Shown: in pieces, positions 35,601 to 43,684 of the stretch
How the letters are laid out: every line of letters begins with the position of its first letter
How positions within the stretch are numbered: position 1 is the first letter of the stretch
Assembly: GCF_033096005.1 (NCBI RefSeq)
Contig: NZ_AP026803.1
Span: 292,501-356,500, forward strand
From: Lactobacillus xylocopicola
GTDB lineage: Bacteria > Bacillota > Bacilli > Lactobacillales > Lactobacillaceae
Direction: 5' to 3'
DNA length: 64,000 bases
Translations under genes and position numbers: made by a program
Notes under the pieces: model-generated
Told to the model about the DNA's origin: nothing
The model's database searches: none
What the model saw: the letters and a program-made list of their open reading frames with translations, nothing else

Positions 35601-37388
35601 GCCAATATTAAAGATCCGCAATTTGTTTTGACTGATCTTAAACCGGCAACTACGCATACGTTCCAAGTTCAGGCGGTAACAGCAACTGCTACATCTCCAT
35701 GGAGTGAAGAAAAAACCTTTAAATCAAATGATGATGTGTTTAAGAATGCGGTTAAAATTAACTACGATGACACCGTTTCTAATATTACCGGCACTAGTAT
35801 CTGGCAAGCTGCGCAACCGGTTAAATATCTTTTTGATCACGACCTAAGTACGGTTGCCCACTCGAACTGGTTTTCTTCGGAGCCTAAGCAGTCTGCCACA
35901 CCAATGACAATTACTACACACTTAGATGGAATTACAGATTTAGATCGTTTTGTCTATGTTCCTCGTTCCGATGGTGGAAATGGCACAATTACAGCCATGA
36001 ATATTCAGACGAGTGTGGATGGTATTCACTGGCTGGATGCAGGTAGTGCAGCTAATTGGCCTAGAAACGGCGAAAGTAAGGAAATCAAGTTTGCACCAGG
36101 GACCAAGGCATACTGGGTGAGATTTACAATTCCGGAAAACGGATCGTTCAACCAGTTTGTTTCGGGACAAGAGTTTTTGCTTTATCAAAAAGATGGAACT
36201 AAGCCGGTTCTTCCCGGTGATATCAATGACGATGGTGTCATTGATGAAAATGATGTAACGTCGTTACGTAACTACGCGGGTGAGACTCGTGGCAAGGACA
36301 ATGATTTTACTGGTTATGTGGAAAAAGGTGATATTAACCAGAACGGTATGATTGATGCCTTTGATATTAACTATGTGATGACTCGCCTGGGCAATCCACC
36401 AGCAAGTTTTGGCGAAAGTGGTCAAGTTATTCCTTCAGGTAAATTAACAATTGCTACCGATAAGACGTCCTACAATGAGGGCGATATAATCACGGTAACA
36501 GTTAGTGGTAGTAACCTGAAAAATGTTAATGCATTGTCAGCCAGAATACCGTATAACGCTGAAGAACTCTCATTTGAAGGTGTTCAAAATGGTAGCTTAA
36601 CAGGCAATATGGTTAGCTTTGCAAAGGATAAGACCCATTCGGATGGCAGCCACGATGTCTTTGTTATTTATAGCAATGAGGGTGAGGCCCCACGTCTAAC
36701 TGGGTATGGCACTGTTGCTGTAATCAAGTTCAAGGCCTTGAAGCCACTCAATGGGAAGACAGTTGCCCTATCGTTGGTGGACCAAATGCTAGTCAACCAA
36801 CAAGCAAAGGAACTTGAACCAGAAGATACGAATCCAATCACGGTTAAAGTGAAGGTTAATAATTCTACTGATAGTGGTTCTAACACGCCGGGCGGAGGAA
36901 CTAATACGCCGGGCGGAGGCTCTAATCCGGGTAGCAATACTACTCCAGGGAACACTACCAATAATACATCAGGTGATACTGGCCAGGTTAACCCTGGTGA
37001 CAAGAATCAGCAGCAACCAAAACAAAAGTCTACCCAAGTTTTGAAGCACAATGCATACTTGTATGACAAAGATGGTAAAAAAACGGACGAAACAATGCTG
37101 AAAGCTGGGTCAACAATTGTCACTTTTGGGACTAAGATTATTAATAGCAGGAAGTATTATGATTTGGGCAATGAACTTTATCTGGCTGCTGGTAATGTTG
37201 ATGGTACAGAACGGCAACTGCGTCGCAATTCATTTATCTATAACAAACGGGGGCAGCGCGTTGGCAGAAAGGTTTTACGCCGCAAAAAGAAGTTGGTGAC
37301 ATACGGTAGTGCGATTTCGATCAAAAATAAGCAGTACTACATGATTGGTAAAAATAAATTAGTCAAAAAAGTAAACTTTTACAAATAG
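32628..37388 (+). CDS. Secreted multidomain GH31-type alpha-N-acetylgalactosaminidase candidate with dockerin, cohesin-like and SLAP domains
   Basis: A 1586-residue exported protein. Signal region about 1-52 (YLSAGVASVAIATG, cleavage near VVSAA). A GH31 catalytic region spans about 130-830: nucleophile candidate Asp511 in LKTDVAWVG.GYSFGLNG and acid/base candidate Asp564 in WTGDETGG, the pattern of the subgroup known from Enterococcus and Clostridium to release alpha-GalNAc from O-glycans. Then FN3 (950-1034), CBM32/F5-8C-like (1035-1187), dockerin with two calcium repeats (GDINDDGVIDENDV, GDINQNGMIDAFDI; 1194-1258), cohesin-like (1270-1409), Gly/Thr/Pro linker and two SLAP modules (1467-1586). 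It is flanked by the GalNAc-class PTS and LacD. Substrate is inferred, not proved. Confidence 0.88.
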   Translation: MAYNNNQSIKNKGDDNNHHTFNYLSAGVASVAIATGFVGILSCPPRVVSAAVVSSRTSMQKNKAAKAKVNVAKLKAKKKISSYAMKNNQEEPVKVEDQADTKQPIGLKDSDEAVQQSITDITKQEKYFEVNYANGQVARLYVLSPKMFRYYIDPDKKYEEHEQSEAGLNAKILQEDGYGTAGMANTTLAQTEKGWKLATGVIDINFDQTAGTMSVNKGDRVILQETEPVKITAKATTQTLKDDQGSNYFGGGTQNGKFRLTGEAVKIVNTNNWVDQGVASPNPFYWSSKGYGVLRYTFKAGNYDFDTSATGTIATTHNESRFDAIYFFDDSSYDLIHDYQELTGLPALTPIYGFYEAHLNAYNRDYWVEVPANTAGAIKYPDGKYYKEYQPASLPADLKDRAIRETLNGEKGGVDYQFSARAMIDQYLDHDMPIGWFLPNDGYGAGYGQTDSLAGNLQNLADFIDYANSKGVQVGLWTQQNLKPVDPANPKPSDRDFEKEIQAGVTALKTDVAWVGNGYSFGLNGTQTAANMINKIKGDLLRPFIITLDGWSGTQNTGAVWTGDETGGQWEYIRFQIPTYIGSGLSGQPNSASDMDGIFGGKNPVINARDYQWKAFTPIQLNMDGWGYNPKNPFAFDEHTTNINRAYLKQKSMLLPYIYSMAADATFAGKPMVRAMFLDYPDYPEAYTDLVKYQYMWGDNFLIAPIYQNTASDSAGNDIRNGIYLPDKNQIWVDYYTGKEYQGGQVLDNFAAPLWKLPVFVKAGAIIPVADATNTPKEYLALQNQRRFELYPNGTSSFKVYEDDGISAQYKAGKYAQTLVKSELQGSNLTISVAPTQGTYTGIDTNRTTEFDVRTKAAPSSIKVKVGSQDVELRQATDLTDFQNSTNVYLLDQNYLTNSYLKDLGSGLEQTFLRIKLDNTDVSQNGITVTITGVDETANPVNQIPPESTAVAVPTDLIQDTAKTTSSAIAVSWQPVDGSQSYNLKVDGVLHANIKDPQFVLTDLKPATTHTFQVQAVTATATSPWSEEKTFKSNDDVFKNAVKINYDDTVSNITGTSIWQAAQPVKYLFDHDLSTVAHSNWFSSEPKQSATPMTITTHLDGITDLDRFVYVPRSDGGNGTITAMNIQTSVDGIHWLDAGSAANWPRNGESKEIKFAPGTKAYWVRFTIPENGSFNQFVSGQEFLLYQKDGTKPVLPGDINDDGVIDENDVTSLRNYAGETRGKDNDFTGYVEKGDINQNGMIDAFDINYVMTRLGNPPASFGESGQVIPSGKLTIATDKTSYNEGDIITVTVSGSNLKNVNALSARIPYNAEELSFEGVQNGSLTGNMVSFAKDKTHSDGSHDVFVIYSNEGEAPRLTGYGTVAVIKFKALKPLNGKTVALSLVDQMLVNQQAKELEPEDTNPITVKVKVNNSTDSGSNTPGGGTNTPGGGSNPGSNTTPGNTTNNTSGDTGQVNPGDKNQQQPKQKSTQVLKHNAYLYDKDGKKTDETMLKAGSTIVTFGTKIINSRKYYDLGNELYLAAGNVDGTERQLRRNSFIYNKRGQRVGRKVLRRKKKLVTYGSAISIKNKQYYMIGKNKLVKKVNFYK

Positions 37389-37409
37389 ACAATAAGTTCA
37401 GAGAATTAA

Positions 37410-37437
37410 GAGCGGTGGAAGAAATTCCGCCGCTTTT
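37410..37437 (+). terminator. Terminator after the GH31 gene
   Basis: AGCGGTGGAA pairs with TTCCGCCGCT (one G-T pair) around GAAA, then TTTT. Confidence 0.88.
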
Positions 37438-37508
37438 GGTCGAACAATTACAAACATTTTTGAAAATCGCGCTAACTATGAAAATGTTTACTAAAAGCCC
37501 TTATGACC

Positions 37509-37537
37509 TTTGAAATGCGGTTTCATGAGTATATAAT
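37509..37537 (+). promoter_or_regulatory. lacD promoter with operator-like palindrome
   Basis: TTTGAA (37509-37514), a 17-base spacer and TATAAT (37532-37537). The inverted repeat TGAAA-TGCGG-TTTCA (37511-37525) overlaps the -35 and spacer and is a candidate site for the RpiR regulator at 38614 or for CcpA (it fits cre poorly). Confidence 0.6.
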
Positions 37538-37578
37538 GGGGTTGTGCGATTAATGTAAAGATCAAAGGAGATTTTATA

Positions 37579-38571
37579 ATGAGAACAATTTCTGCCAAAG
37601 TTGCAAAACACATGGAAAATTTGTCGACTAAAGACGGAATCATCAGTGCCCTAGCGATTGATCAGCGTGGATCACTGAAGACTATGCTTGCAGATGCAGC
37701 TAATAAACCAGCAGATGAAACTACTATTGTTGATTTCAAGAAGGCCGTTTCAAGCGAATTAACCCCCTACGCCTCATCGATACTGACTGATCCAGAATAT
37801 GGTCTGCCAGCCACTAAGGTTAGAGACAAGAACTGTGGTTTGTTACTTTCTTATGAAAAGACGGGCTATGATGTAACTGAACCTGGTCGGATGCCTGACC
37901 TTATTGCCGACCAGTCAGGTCTGCGGATTAAAAATGAGGATGGCGATGCGATTAAGTTTTTGGTCTACTATGACCCAGATGAAGATCAGGCGATTAATGA
38001 CAAAAAGCAAGCATTCGTTGAAAGAGTTGGTGCTGAAGCCAAAGCAAATGACCTGCCATTGTTTTTGGAAGTTTTGACTTATGATGCACAAATTGCTGAT
38101 GCCAAGAGCGAAGAATTTGCTAAAGTTAAGGCCAACAAGGTTTTACAAACGATGAAGGAATTTTCTCAACCGCAATATGGAGTTACCGTCTTAAAGGTGG
38201 AAGTGCCCTTTAACCTGAGCTATGTGGAAGGTTTCAATGGTACCAATAACGTTGTTTATACTCAAGCTGAAGCTAAAGAGCTTTTAAAAAAGCAATCAGC
38301 AGCAACTGATTTGCCTTATATCTTTTTATCAGCAGGGGTAACGAGCGCAGAATTTATCGCTGAGATCAAGCTGGCTGAGGAAGTTGGAGCTGACTTCAAT
38401 GGGGTCCTTTGTGGTCGTGCTACTTGGAAGCCAGCAATTAAACCGTTTGCTGCTGAGAGTGAAGCAGCTGGTCGCAAGTGGCTAGCAACCCAGGGTAAGG
38501 AAAACATTGAGAATCTCAATGCAGCACTTAAAGGCGCAAAATCATGGCGTGAAAAGTTGAAGGTTCAATAA
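37579..38571 (+). CDS. lacD: Tagatose 1,6-diphosphate aldolase
   Basis: The 330-residue class I aldolase cleaves tagatose-1,6-bisphosphate to dihydroxyacetone phosphate and glyceraldehyde-3-phosphate. Family hallmarks are SALAIDQRGSLKTML (about 21-36), the VLKVEVPFNLSYVEG region with the Schiff-base Lys, and LSAGVTSAEFIAEI. The length matches LacD. It has its own promoter with a palindromic operator and ends in a symmetrical terminator. It would serve the LacAB, AgaS and LacC branches in this window. Confidence 0.96.
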   Translation: MRTISAKVAKHMENLSTKDGIISALAIDQRGSLKTMLADAANKPADETTIVDFKKAVSSELTPYASSILTDPEYGLPATKVRDKNCGLLLSYEKTGYDVTEPGRMPDLIADQSGLRIKNEDGDAIKFLVYYDPDEDQAINDKKQAFVERVGAEAKANDLPLFLEVLTYDAQIADAKSEEFAKVKANKVLQTMKEFSQPQYGVTVLKVEVPFNLSYVEGFNGTNNVVYTQAEAKELLKKQSAATDLPYIFLSAGVTSAEFIAEIKLAEEVGADFNGVLCGRATWKPAIKPFAAESEAAGRKWLATQGKENIENLNAALKGAKSWREKLKVQ

Positions 38572-38579
38572 ATTTTTTT

Positions 38580-38615
38580 AAAAAGGCTTTCTATCAGCTG
38601 ATAGAAAGCCTTTTT
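38580..38615. terminator. Bidirectional terminator between lacD and the RpiR gene
   Basis: A perfect palindrome built on GGCTTTCTATC and GATAGAAAGCC with flanking A5 and T5 tracts. It lies between convergent genes and touches the 3' end of the RpiR gene. Confidence 0.95.
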
Positions 38616-39375
38616 ACTTGTGTTTGTAAAAGTCAGACCGCACAGAATAGGCGTCACAAAAGATGCGGGTCATAATCTGCAAGGGTAAACGTGATCGAAC
38701 TTCATACTCAGGAAAATAATTGGTCTTGGATTGGTAGCCAATAAAGGTAAGGGTGGAAAAGGGGATAATGCCGGCAGAAGAATTAGTGGTAAAGGTTAAA
38801 ATCGGAATATCGTTTTTTTCCAGTATTTTAGCTGCAGCAACTAATTCCTCAGTTTCACCGTTGAGTGTAATGAAAATTGCCAAGGCGTCTGGCTTAATCT
38901 TTCTGGCAATAGTTTTGATGATGTTAGGGTCAGAGTGAAACTCACAATACTTGCCGGTTAACTGTAATTTGACCATTATTTCACTGGCAATTGATTCTGA
39001 CAGACCGCGCGCAAAGACGTAAACAATTTTGGCTTGTTTCGTTAGCGAAATGCTATCTTCAATAGTGCTGTAGCTCAAATTGTGTAATGTGTTATTCATC
39101 TCAATTTCGTTTTTGGTAATAACACTGCGAATTTTGTCATCGGCATCATTTAAAACGCTAAAGGTTGAATTAGCTTTACTCTTAAGCTTCAGGGCTTCGC
39201 GGTACGAAGTATAGCCGCTGTAGCCCATTTTTTGCATTGTGCGGACAATTGTGGCGGTCGAAACACTGGCAAATTGGCTTAGTTTGACAATTGACATATT
39301 GGCAATCTTGTTAGGATTGTTCTCAACGATATTCCACAGATGCAATTCGGTTGAGCTAAGTTCTTTAGTTGGCAT
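38614..39375 (-). CDS. RpiR/MurR family regulator (HTH plus SIS)
   Basis: The 253-residue regulator has an N-terminal RpiR helix-turn-helix (MSIVKLSQFASVSTATIVRTMQKMGYSGYTSYREAL region, about 23-60) and a C-terminal SIS domain that binds sugar phosphates (VYVFARGLSESIASEIMVKLQL; AIFITLNGETEELVAAA). It is divergent from lacC-PTS and convergent with lacD, so it probably controls both tagatose-branch units. ATG 39375 follows AAGGAAG. Inducer probably a tagatose or fructose phosphate. Confidence 0.9.
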   Translation of the reverse strand: MPTKELSSTELHLWNIVENNPNKIANMSIVKLSQFASVSTATIVRTMQKMGYSGYTSYREALKLKSKANSTFSVLNDADDKIRSVITKNEIEMNNTLHNLSYSTIEDSISLTKQAKIVYVFARGLSESIASEIMVKLQLTGKYCEFHSDPNIIKTIARKIKPDALAIFITLNGETEELVAAAKILEKNDIPILTFTTNSSAGIIPFSTLTFIGYQSKTNYFPEYEVRSRLPLQIMTRIFCDAYSVRSDFYKHK

Positions 39376-39412
39376 TCAAATACTTCCTTTTAGAAAAAGT
39401 TTTCCATTATTA

Positions 39413-39427
39413 ACGTAAACGCTCTCA
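39413..39427 (-). promoter_or_regulatory. cre site in the RpiR/lacC divergent region
   Basis: ACGTAAACGCTCTCA fits the cre consensus WTGNAANCGNWNNCW with one mismatch. It lies between the two divergent genes and can link both to CcpA control. Confidence 0.65.
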
Positions 39428-39495
39428 TTTAAGAAAATCGTTACACCTTATTATCTTTATAATAGGTTAAAAGGCAAGAAAAGGAGAAAAAAGCT

Positions 39496-40425
39496 TTGAT
39501 TTATACAGTAACCTTAAATCCTGCAATTGATTTAGTAATTGTAACAAAAAAGCTGGAACCAAGGGTTGTTAATCGAACGGAAAGTTCAGAATTACAACCC
39601 AACGGTAAAGGCGTCAATGTTTCATTTATCTTAAAGAAACTGGGGATTGAAAGTGTCGCCACCGGAATAGGCGGGGGTTTTACCCTAGACTACATTACGG
39701 CTGGTCTTGAACAAAAGAAAATTCAAACAAACTTTTTTAAAGTTGATGAACCAAGTAGGGTAAATGTCTTTACCAATGTGCTTGACCAAGATACGGAGTA
39801 CAAGGAAGTCAATCCGGGTCCAAAGATTGGCCAAAAACCGCAGGAGCAATTTTTGGCCTACTTGACGGCAACCTTGAAAGAAGACGATGTTGTGGTGGTT
39901 TCAGGTAGCTTTTCAAGTGGAATTAAGCCCGCTATTTTGACTAAAATAGCGCAAATCAGCCATGACCAAAGGGCTAAGTTGGTGATTGATAGTAGTTATC
40001 TGGAAGTAATGGATACATTACCTTATCACCCGTTTTTAATTAAGCCAAATGATGCTGAATTGGCTTCTTTCTTTAAGTTCAAAGGAAAGCTGACAAAAGC
40101 CAAGACGGTTGAACTAGCTGAGCGGTTAGTTGAAGCTGGTTGTAGTAATGTTTTAGTTTCTTTAGGAGCGCAGGGGGCCGCCTTAGTCAATCGCAACCAA
40201 GTCCTCTTTGCCAATGCACCAAAGATTAAGGTGGTCAATTCGGCGTGCGCGGGTGACACAATGTTGGGTACTTTTATTGCCTTTTTAGAAAAGAAAAAAC
40301 CAGTTGAAGAAGCGCTCAAGGTTGCAGTTGCCGCAGGAAGCGACACCGCTAGCCGAGTGGGTTTGACTGATTTTGAATTAGACGTCTTACTAACACAAGT
40401 GATGATTAAAGAAGGGAAAAGATAA
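39496..40425 (+). CDS. lacC: Tagatose-phosphate kinase / 1-phosphofructokinase family (LacC-like)
   Basis: The 309-residue PfkB-family kinase starts MIYTVTLNPAIDLVI and carries the PNGKGVNVSFILKKLG sugar site and the VNSACAGDTMLGTF motif, where the catalytic Asp lies (usual form GAGD; here CAGD). The start is TTG 39496, 9 bases after AAGGAG. Pairing with a fructose-class PTS and LacD suggests that it makes tagatose-1,6-bisphosphate from tagatose-1-P or tagatose-6-P; FruK (fructose-1-P kinase) is the alternative. Spaced 1 base from the PTS gene. Confidence 0.88.
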   Translation: MIYTVTLNPAIDLVIVTKKLEPRVVNRTESSELQPNGKGVNVSFILKKLGIESVATGIGGGFTLDYITAGLEQKKIQTNFFKVDEPSRVNVFTNVLDQDTEYKEVNPGPKIGQKPQEQFLAYLTATLKEDDVVVVSGSFSSGIKPAILTKIAQISHDQRAKLVIDSSYLEVMDTLPYHPFLIKPNDAELASFFKFKGKLTKAKTVELAERLVEAGCSNVLVSLGAQGAALVNRNQVLFANAPKIKVVNSACAGDTMLGTFIAFLEKKKPVEEALKVAVAAGSDTASRVGLTDFELDVLLTQVMIKEGKR

Positions 40426-40426
40426 A

Positions 40427-42337
40427 ATGGCAAAATTTGATTTGGTGGGTGCAACTGGTTGTGCAACCGGTGTGGCCCACACCTTTATGGCCGAAGAGGC
40501 CTTAGAGAAAGCAGCAGAAAAACTGGGCTATACGATTAAGATTGAGACGCATGGTCAAACCGGGGTTGAGCATAACTTGTCGGATGAAGAGATTAGAGCT
40601 GCCAAGGCAGTAATCGTTGCTTCAGATATTGATGTTGATGCAGACCGCTTTGCGGGTAAACGTCTGGTGGTTGTTCCGGTTGCCCGCGGCTTAAAGGAGC
40701 CGGAAAAGTTGATTAAGCAGGCATTGGAAGCACCTGTTTATAAGGAGGGCCAGACGGCTGCGCATTCAGCGTCAGGAGCTGTAGGTGATGCCAGCATTGC
40801 TAACAAGATCTACACGTCGTTGATGAATGGGATCTCTCATATGTTACCGTTTGTGGTTGCTGGTGGTGTGCTTGTTGCCATTTCCTTCTTCTGGGGAATT
40901 AACTCTGCCAAGCCTACGAGTCCAGAGTATAATGAATTTGCGGCGATGTTAAACCAGATTGGTAGTGGAACCATGAATCTAATGGCCCCAGTCTTGGGTG
41001 CTTATATTGCAGAAGCTCTAGCCCAAAGGACGGGCTTTGTCGTTGGATTGGCTGCCGGGTTTATTACCTTCAATGGCGGTGGTGGCTTCTTAGGTGCGAT
41101 TATTGCTGGTTACTTGGCTGTGATTGTGGTCTGGGGTTTGCAAAGACTGTTTAAGGGACTCCCTGATGACAAGTTTAGAGGGTTAAAGTCGATCTTCCTG
41201 TTTCCTGTCTTAGGTGTCTTCATTGCCGGTACCATCATGTTCCTGTTGAACACACCGATCAAGGCCATTAATGTTGGCCTAATGTCTTGGTTGAAGAGCT
41301 TTGAGACTACCAACCCAATTTTGCTGGGCATTATTGTTGGTGTAATGTGTGCTTCAGACTTTGGTGGTCCAATTAACAAGGCTGCCTATGCCACCGGTAC
41401 GTTCTTGCTAGCACAGGGCAATTTCTACTTCATGGCTGGTGTTTCGGCTGCCTGTATTGCCCCACCTCTAGCTACGGGATTTGCCGTCTTGTTTAATCCT
41501 AAGGCATACTCTAAGAGTGAAAAGGCAGCAGGTTACGTTAACTTTTTGCTCGGTTCTACTCACATTACTGAAGGTGCAATTCCATTTGCAGCCAAGCACC
41601 CGTTATGGAACATCCCAGCCTTCATGATTGGTTCAGCAGTTGCCTCGGTCTTAACTTATCTCAGCCGAATTACAGTTCCAGCTCCTCACGGCGGGTTTAT
41701 CGTTTTACCACTAGTTAATAAGCCGGTCTTATGGTTCTTGTGGATTGTTGTAGGTGCACTTGTTTCTGGTGTTTTACTTGCCCTAATTGCTGGTCGCTTT
41801 GCTAAAAAAGATCAAGTGGCAGCAGCTGCAACAGTCAGTGTTAATCCCGCTAATGGGCCAGTGTCAGTTAACGAAGAAGGTAGTTCTTATCGGCCTGGCA
41901 GTATCCTTGCCTTGAACAATATTAAACTGGACGTTGACGTTGCTAATCGTGACGAAGCTCTCAAGTATTTAGCGGATCTGGCAGTTAAAAATAACTTAGC
42001 TGGCGCTAGTGATCTGGTTTTGTCGGCTTACCTAAAGCGCGAAAAAGAAAATTCAACTGGAATGACTGATGGCTTTGCCATTCCGCACGCTCAATCGTCA
42101 ACGATTACTAACTCGGCCATGCTGGTTTTGAAACTTAAACAGCCGATTGACTGGCAGTCTCTTGACGGACAAAAGATTGACACCGTAATCTCGTTCCTCA
42201 TTCCGCAAGTTGACAGTAGCGAGCACTTGAAGTACCTTTCTAATACTGCCAAGTTGTTAACCCATGCGGACTTCATTGCCAAGTTGAAGGCTGCTGATAC
42301 GCCGCAGAAAATTATGACGCTTTTTACTGAACAATAA
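40427..42337 (+). CDS. Fructose-class PTS EIIBCA
   Basis: A 636-residue one-polypeptide permease. IIB at about 1-105 has phospho-Cys12 in ATGCATGVAHTFM. IIC at about 125-470 is hydrophobic, with GGVLVAISFFWG and the SDFGGPINKAAY motif. IIA at about 490-636 has phospho-His554 in GFAIPHAQS. The sugar is delivered phosphorylated at C1 in this class. Location between a LacC-like kinase and, nearby, LacD and RpiR points to tagatose (or fructose). The IIB-IIC-IIA order differs from the common IIA-IIB-IIC order of FruA. Confidence 0.93.
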   Translation: MAKFDLVGATGCATGVAHTFMAEEALEKAAEKLGYTIKIETHGQTGVEHNLSDEEIRAAKAVIVASDIDVDADRFAGKRLVVVPVARGLKEPEKLIKQALEAPVYKEGQTAAHSASGAVGDASIANKIYTSLMNGISHMLPFVVAGGVLVAISFFWGINSAKPTSPEYNEFAAMLNQIGSGTMNLMAPVLGAYIAEALAQRTGFVVGLAAGFITFNGGGGFLGAIIAGYLAVIVVWGLQRLFKGLPDDKFRGLKSIFLFPVLGVFIAGTIMFLLNTPIKAINVGLMSWLKSFETTNPILLGIIVGVMCASDFGGPINKAAYATGTFLLAQGNFYFMAGVSAACIAPPLATGFAVLFNPKAYSKSEKAAGYVNFLLGSTHITEGAIPFAAKHPLWNIPAFMIGSAVASVLTYLSRITVPAPHGGFIVLPLVNKPVLWFLWIVVGALVSGVLLALIAGRFAKKDQVAAAATVSVNPANGPVSVNEEGSSYRPGSILALNNIKLDVDVANRDEALKYLADLAVKNNLAGASDLVLSAYLKREKENSTGMTDGFAIPHAQSSTITNSAMLVLKLKQPIDWQSLDGQKIDTVISFLIPQVDSSEHLKYLSNTAKLLTHADFIAKLKAADTPQKIMTLFTEQ

Positions 42338-42368
42338 TATCTGCAAAAAAATATTCTCCAACATGATC

Positions 42369-42403
42369 AAAAGGCCTCAAAGCAAGTATGCTTTGAGGCC
42401 TTT
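42369..42403. terminator. Bidirectional terminator after the fructose-class PTS
   Basis: AAAGGCCTCAAAGC pairs with GCTTTGAGGCCTTT around AAGTAT, between convergent genes. Confidence 0.95.
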
Positions 42404-42424
42404 GGTTGTATTTAGGGTGAAATT

Positions 42425-43045
42425 TCATTTATGGTATGGTAGTAAGAGTTGCTCATTTTCAATTATCAAGCTTGACCGGTATTTTTTAGCTTGGTCAGAA
42501 TCGCGGACTTGCTGCCAAAGAAGGGATGCTACTTTAAGGGGAGCTGTATACTGTTTGCTGATTGGATCTTGGCGAAAATCGCGGACAAAGTTGTTCCATT
42601 GGTAAGTGGTTTCTTCTCTATTTGGCGGTGAATCCTGGCCGTAAGCTGCAATAATATCACGGACTGTTGCTTTAGTGTCGTGCTCTTCTTCAATTTCACG
42701 TAATTTACTAGCCATGGTCTTGCGAAACGAAAATTTAGTTACACCATAGTAGTCGGCAAAGAACTGGCGCGCTTCTTGGTTAAAGCAAAAGTCGGATGCT
42801 AAAACTGGAGTATCTGGTGTAATATCAGCAGTCTTTAAGCCGCTTTTTCGCCGGTTTGTGCGTTTGCCCTTGATTTGACCAGCAGGTGTGCCGGCTAAGA
42901 AGAGGCTAATATATCCTAACTCATACTTGGTTCCGTAGGTTGGCAGCTGCTATTTGCGACAAATTGCCACTAATTCGGTCTTGTACCAGTAATATTGTTG
43001 AAACTCATGCACGCTTAATTGACGTGAGAATTGTGGTCTGGCCAT
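42425..43045 (-). pseudogene. SAP-domain/DUF6434 protein interrupted by an amber codon
   Basis: The frame from ATG 43045 (after AGGAG) gives MARPQFSRQLSVHEFQQYYW, then a SAP-type segment (ELVAICRK, stop, QLPTYGTKYELG), a basic linker, and a DUF6434-like region (FFADYYGVTKFSFRKTMASKL) up to 42425, 206 codons in all. Codon 32 is TAG at 42952-42950, and the frame is intact on both sides, so one base change has broken the gene. An internal ATG at 42715 could start only the last 96 residues. SAP domains bind nucleic acid; function here is unknown. Confidence 0.85.
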
Positions 43046-43099
43046 TTAATTAATGATTCTCCTATTAAGTATTAAGAGCTGAGTAACTTGATTATTACA

Positions 43100-43684
43100 T
43101 TATGAGCACTTAAAGTGATAACTTGTAAGATGGTGCAAATATTTTTCGCGTCGGGGCGGTTTTGACATGGTGATGCCTCCAAAGTGGAGCCAATGACGAT
43201 CTTTCATTCCTAACTGTTTTAGTGTTTGATTGATAAAGATACGCTTGATTGCACTACCATTAAAAAGTCTAAGATAAAATTTGGGAGCGGTGGAGGTGGT
43301 TAGCACATAAGTGTGTTTGATGTTGGTCAGTTCACCATGAAGACCAAACGCAGAAGTAGTGTAGCCTTCGCCTGGCTTCATTACCTTGTCAATAAAGCCC
43401 TTCAGCATGCCTGGAATGCTGTTCCACCACAAGGGAGTAATAAAAATCACGGTAGTAGCACTTTGCAAAAGCTGGAGGTACTTTTTGACCAGTGGATCAT
43501 GGGTGCCGCCGCTGTGAAACAGGCGCAATTCTTCCTTGTCATAGACTGGATTGAAGTGGTCTGCGTATAAGTCGATCACCTGATATTGCTGGTTTTGTTT
43601 TTGTAAATTTGTTTTGACCGCAGTCAAAACAGCGTGATTAAAACTTTTTTCGTAAGGATGGCAGTAGATTATTAAAGTGTTCAT
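43100..43684 (-). CDS. NAD(P)H dehydrogenase (quinone) family flavodoxin-like protein
   Basis: This 194-residue FMN/FAD protein of the MdaB/KefF/NQO family reduces quinones with NAD(P)H by two electrons. Visible motifs are MNTLIIYCHPYEKSFNHAVL at the start, TTVIFITPLWWNSIPGMLKGFIDKV (about 88-112) and GGITMSKPPRREKYL near the end. Its ATG overlaps the TetR stop codon (ATGA), so the two are co-translated and probably form a self-regulated detoxification operon. Confidence 0.92.
   Translation of the reverse strand: MNTLIIYCHPYEKSFNHAVLTAVKTNLQKQNQQYQVIDLYADHFNPVYDKEELRLFHSGGTHDPLVKKYLQLLQSATTVIFITPLWWNSIPGMLKGFIDKVMKPGEGYTTSAFGLHGELTNIKHTYVLTTSTAPKFYLRLFNGSAIKRIFINQTLKQLGMKDRHWLHFGGITMSKPPRREKYLHHLTSYHFKCS

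Noticed and set aside
36668..37003. 111-codon minus-strand frame rich in Pro and Val
   Set aside because: It is the shadow of the Gly/Thr/Pro linker of the GH31 protein and has no ribosome site.
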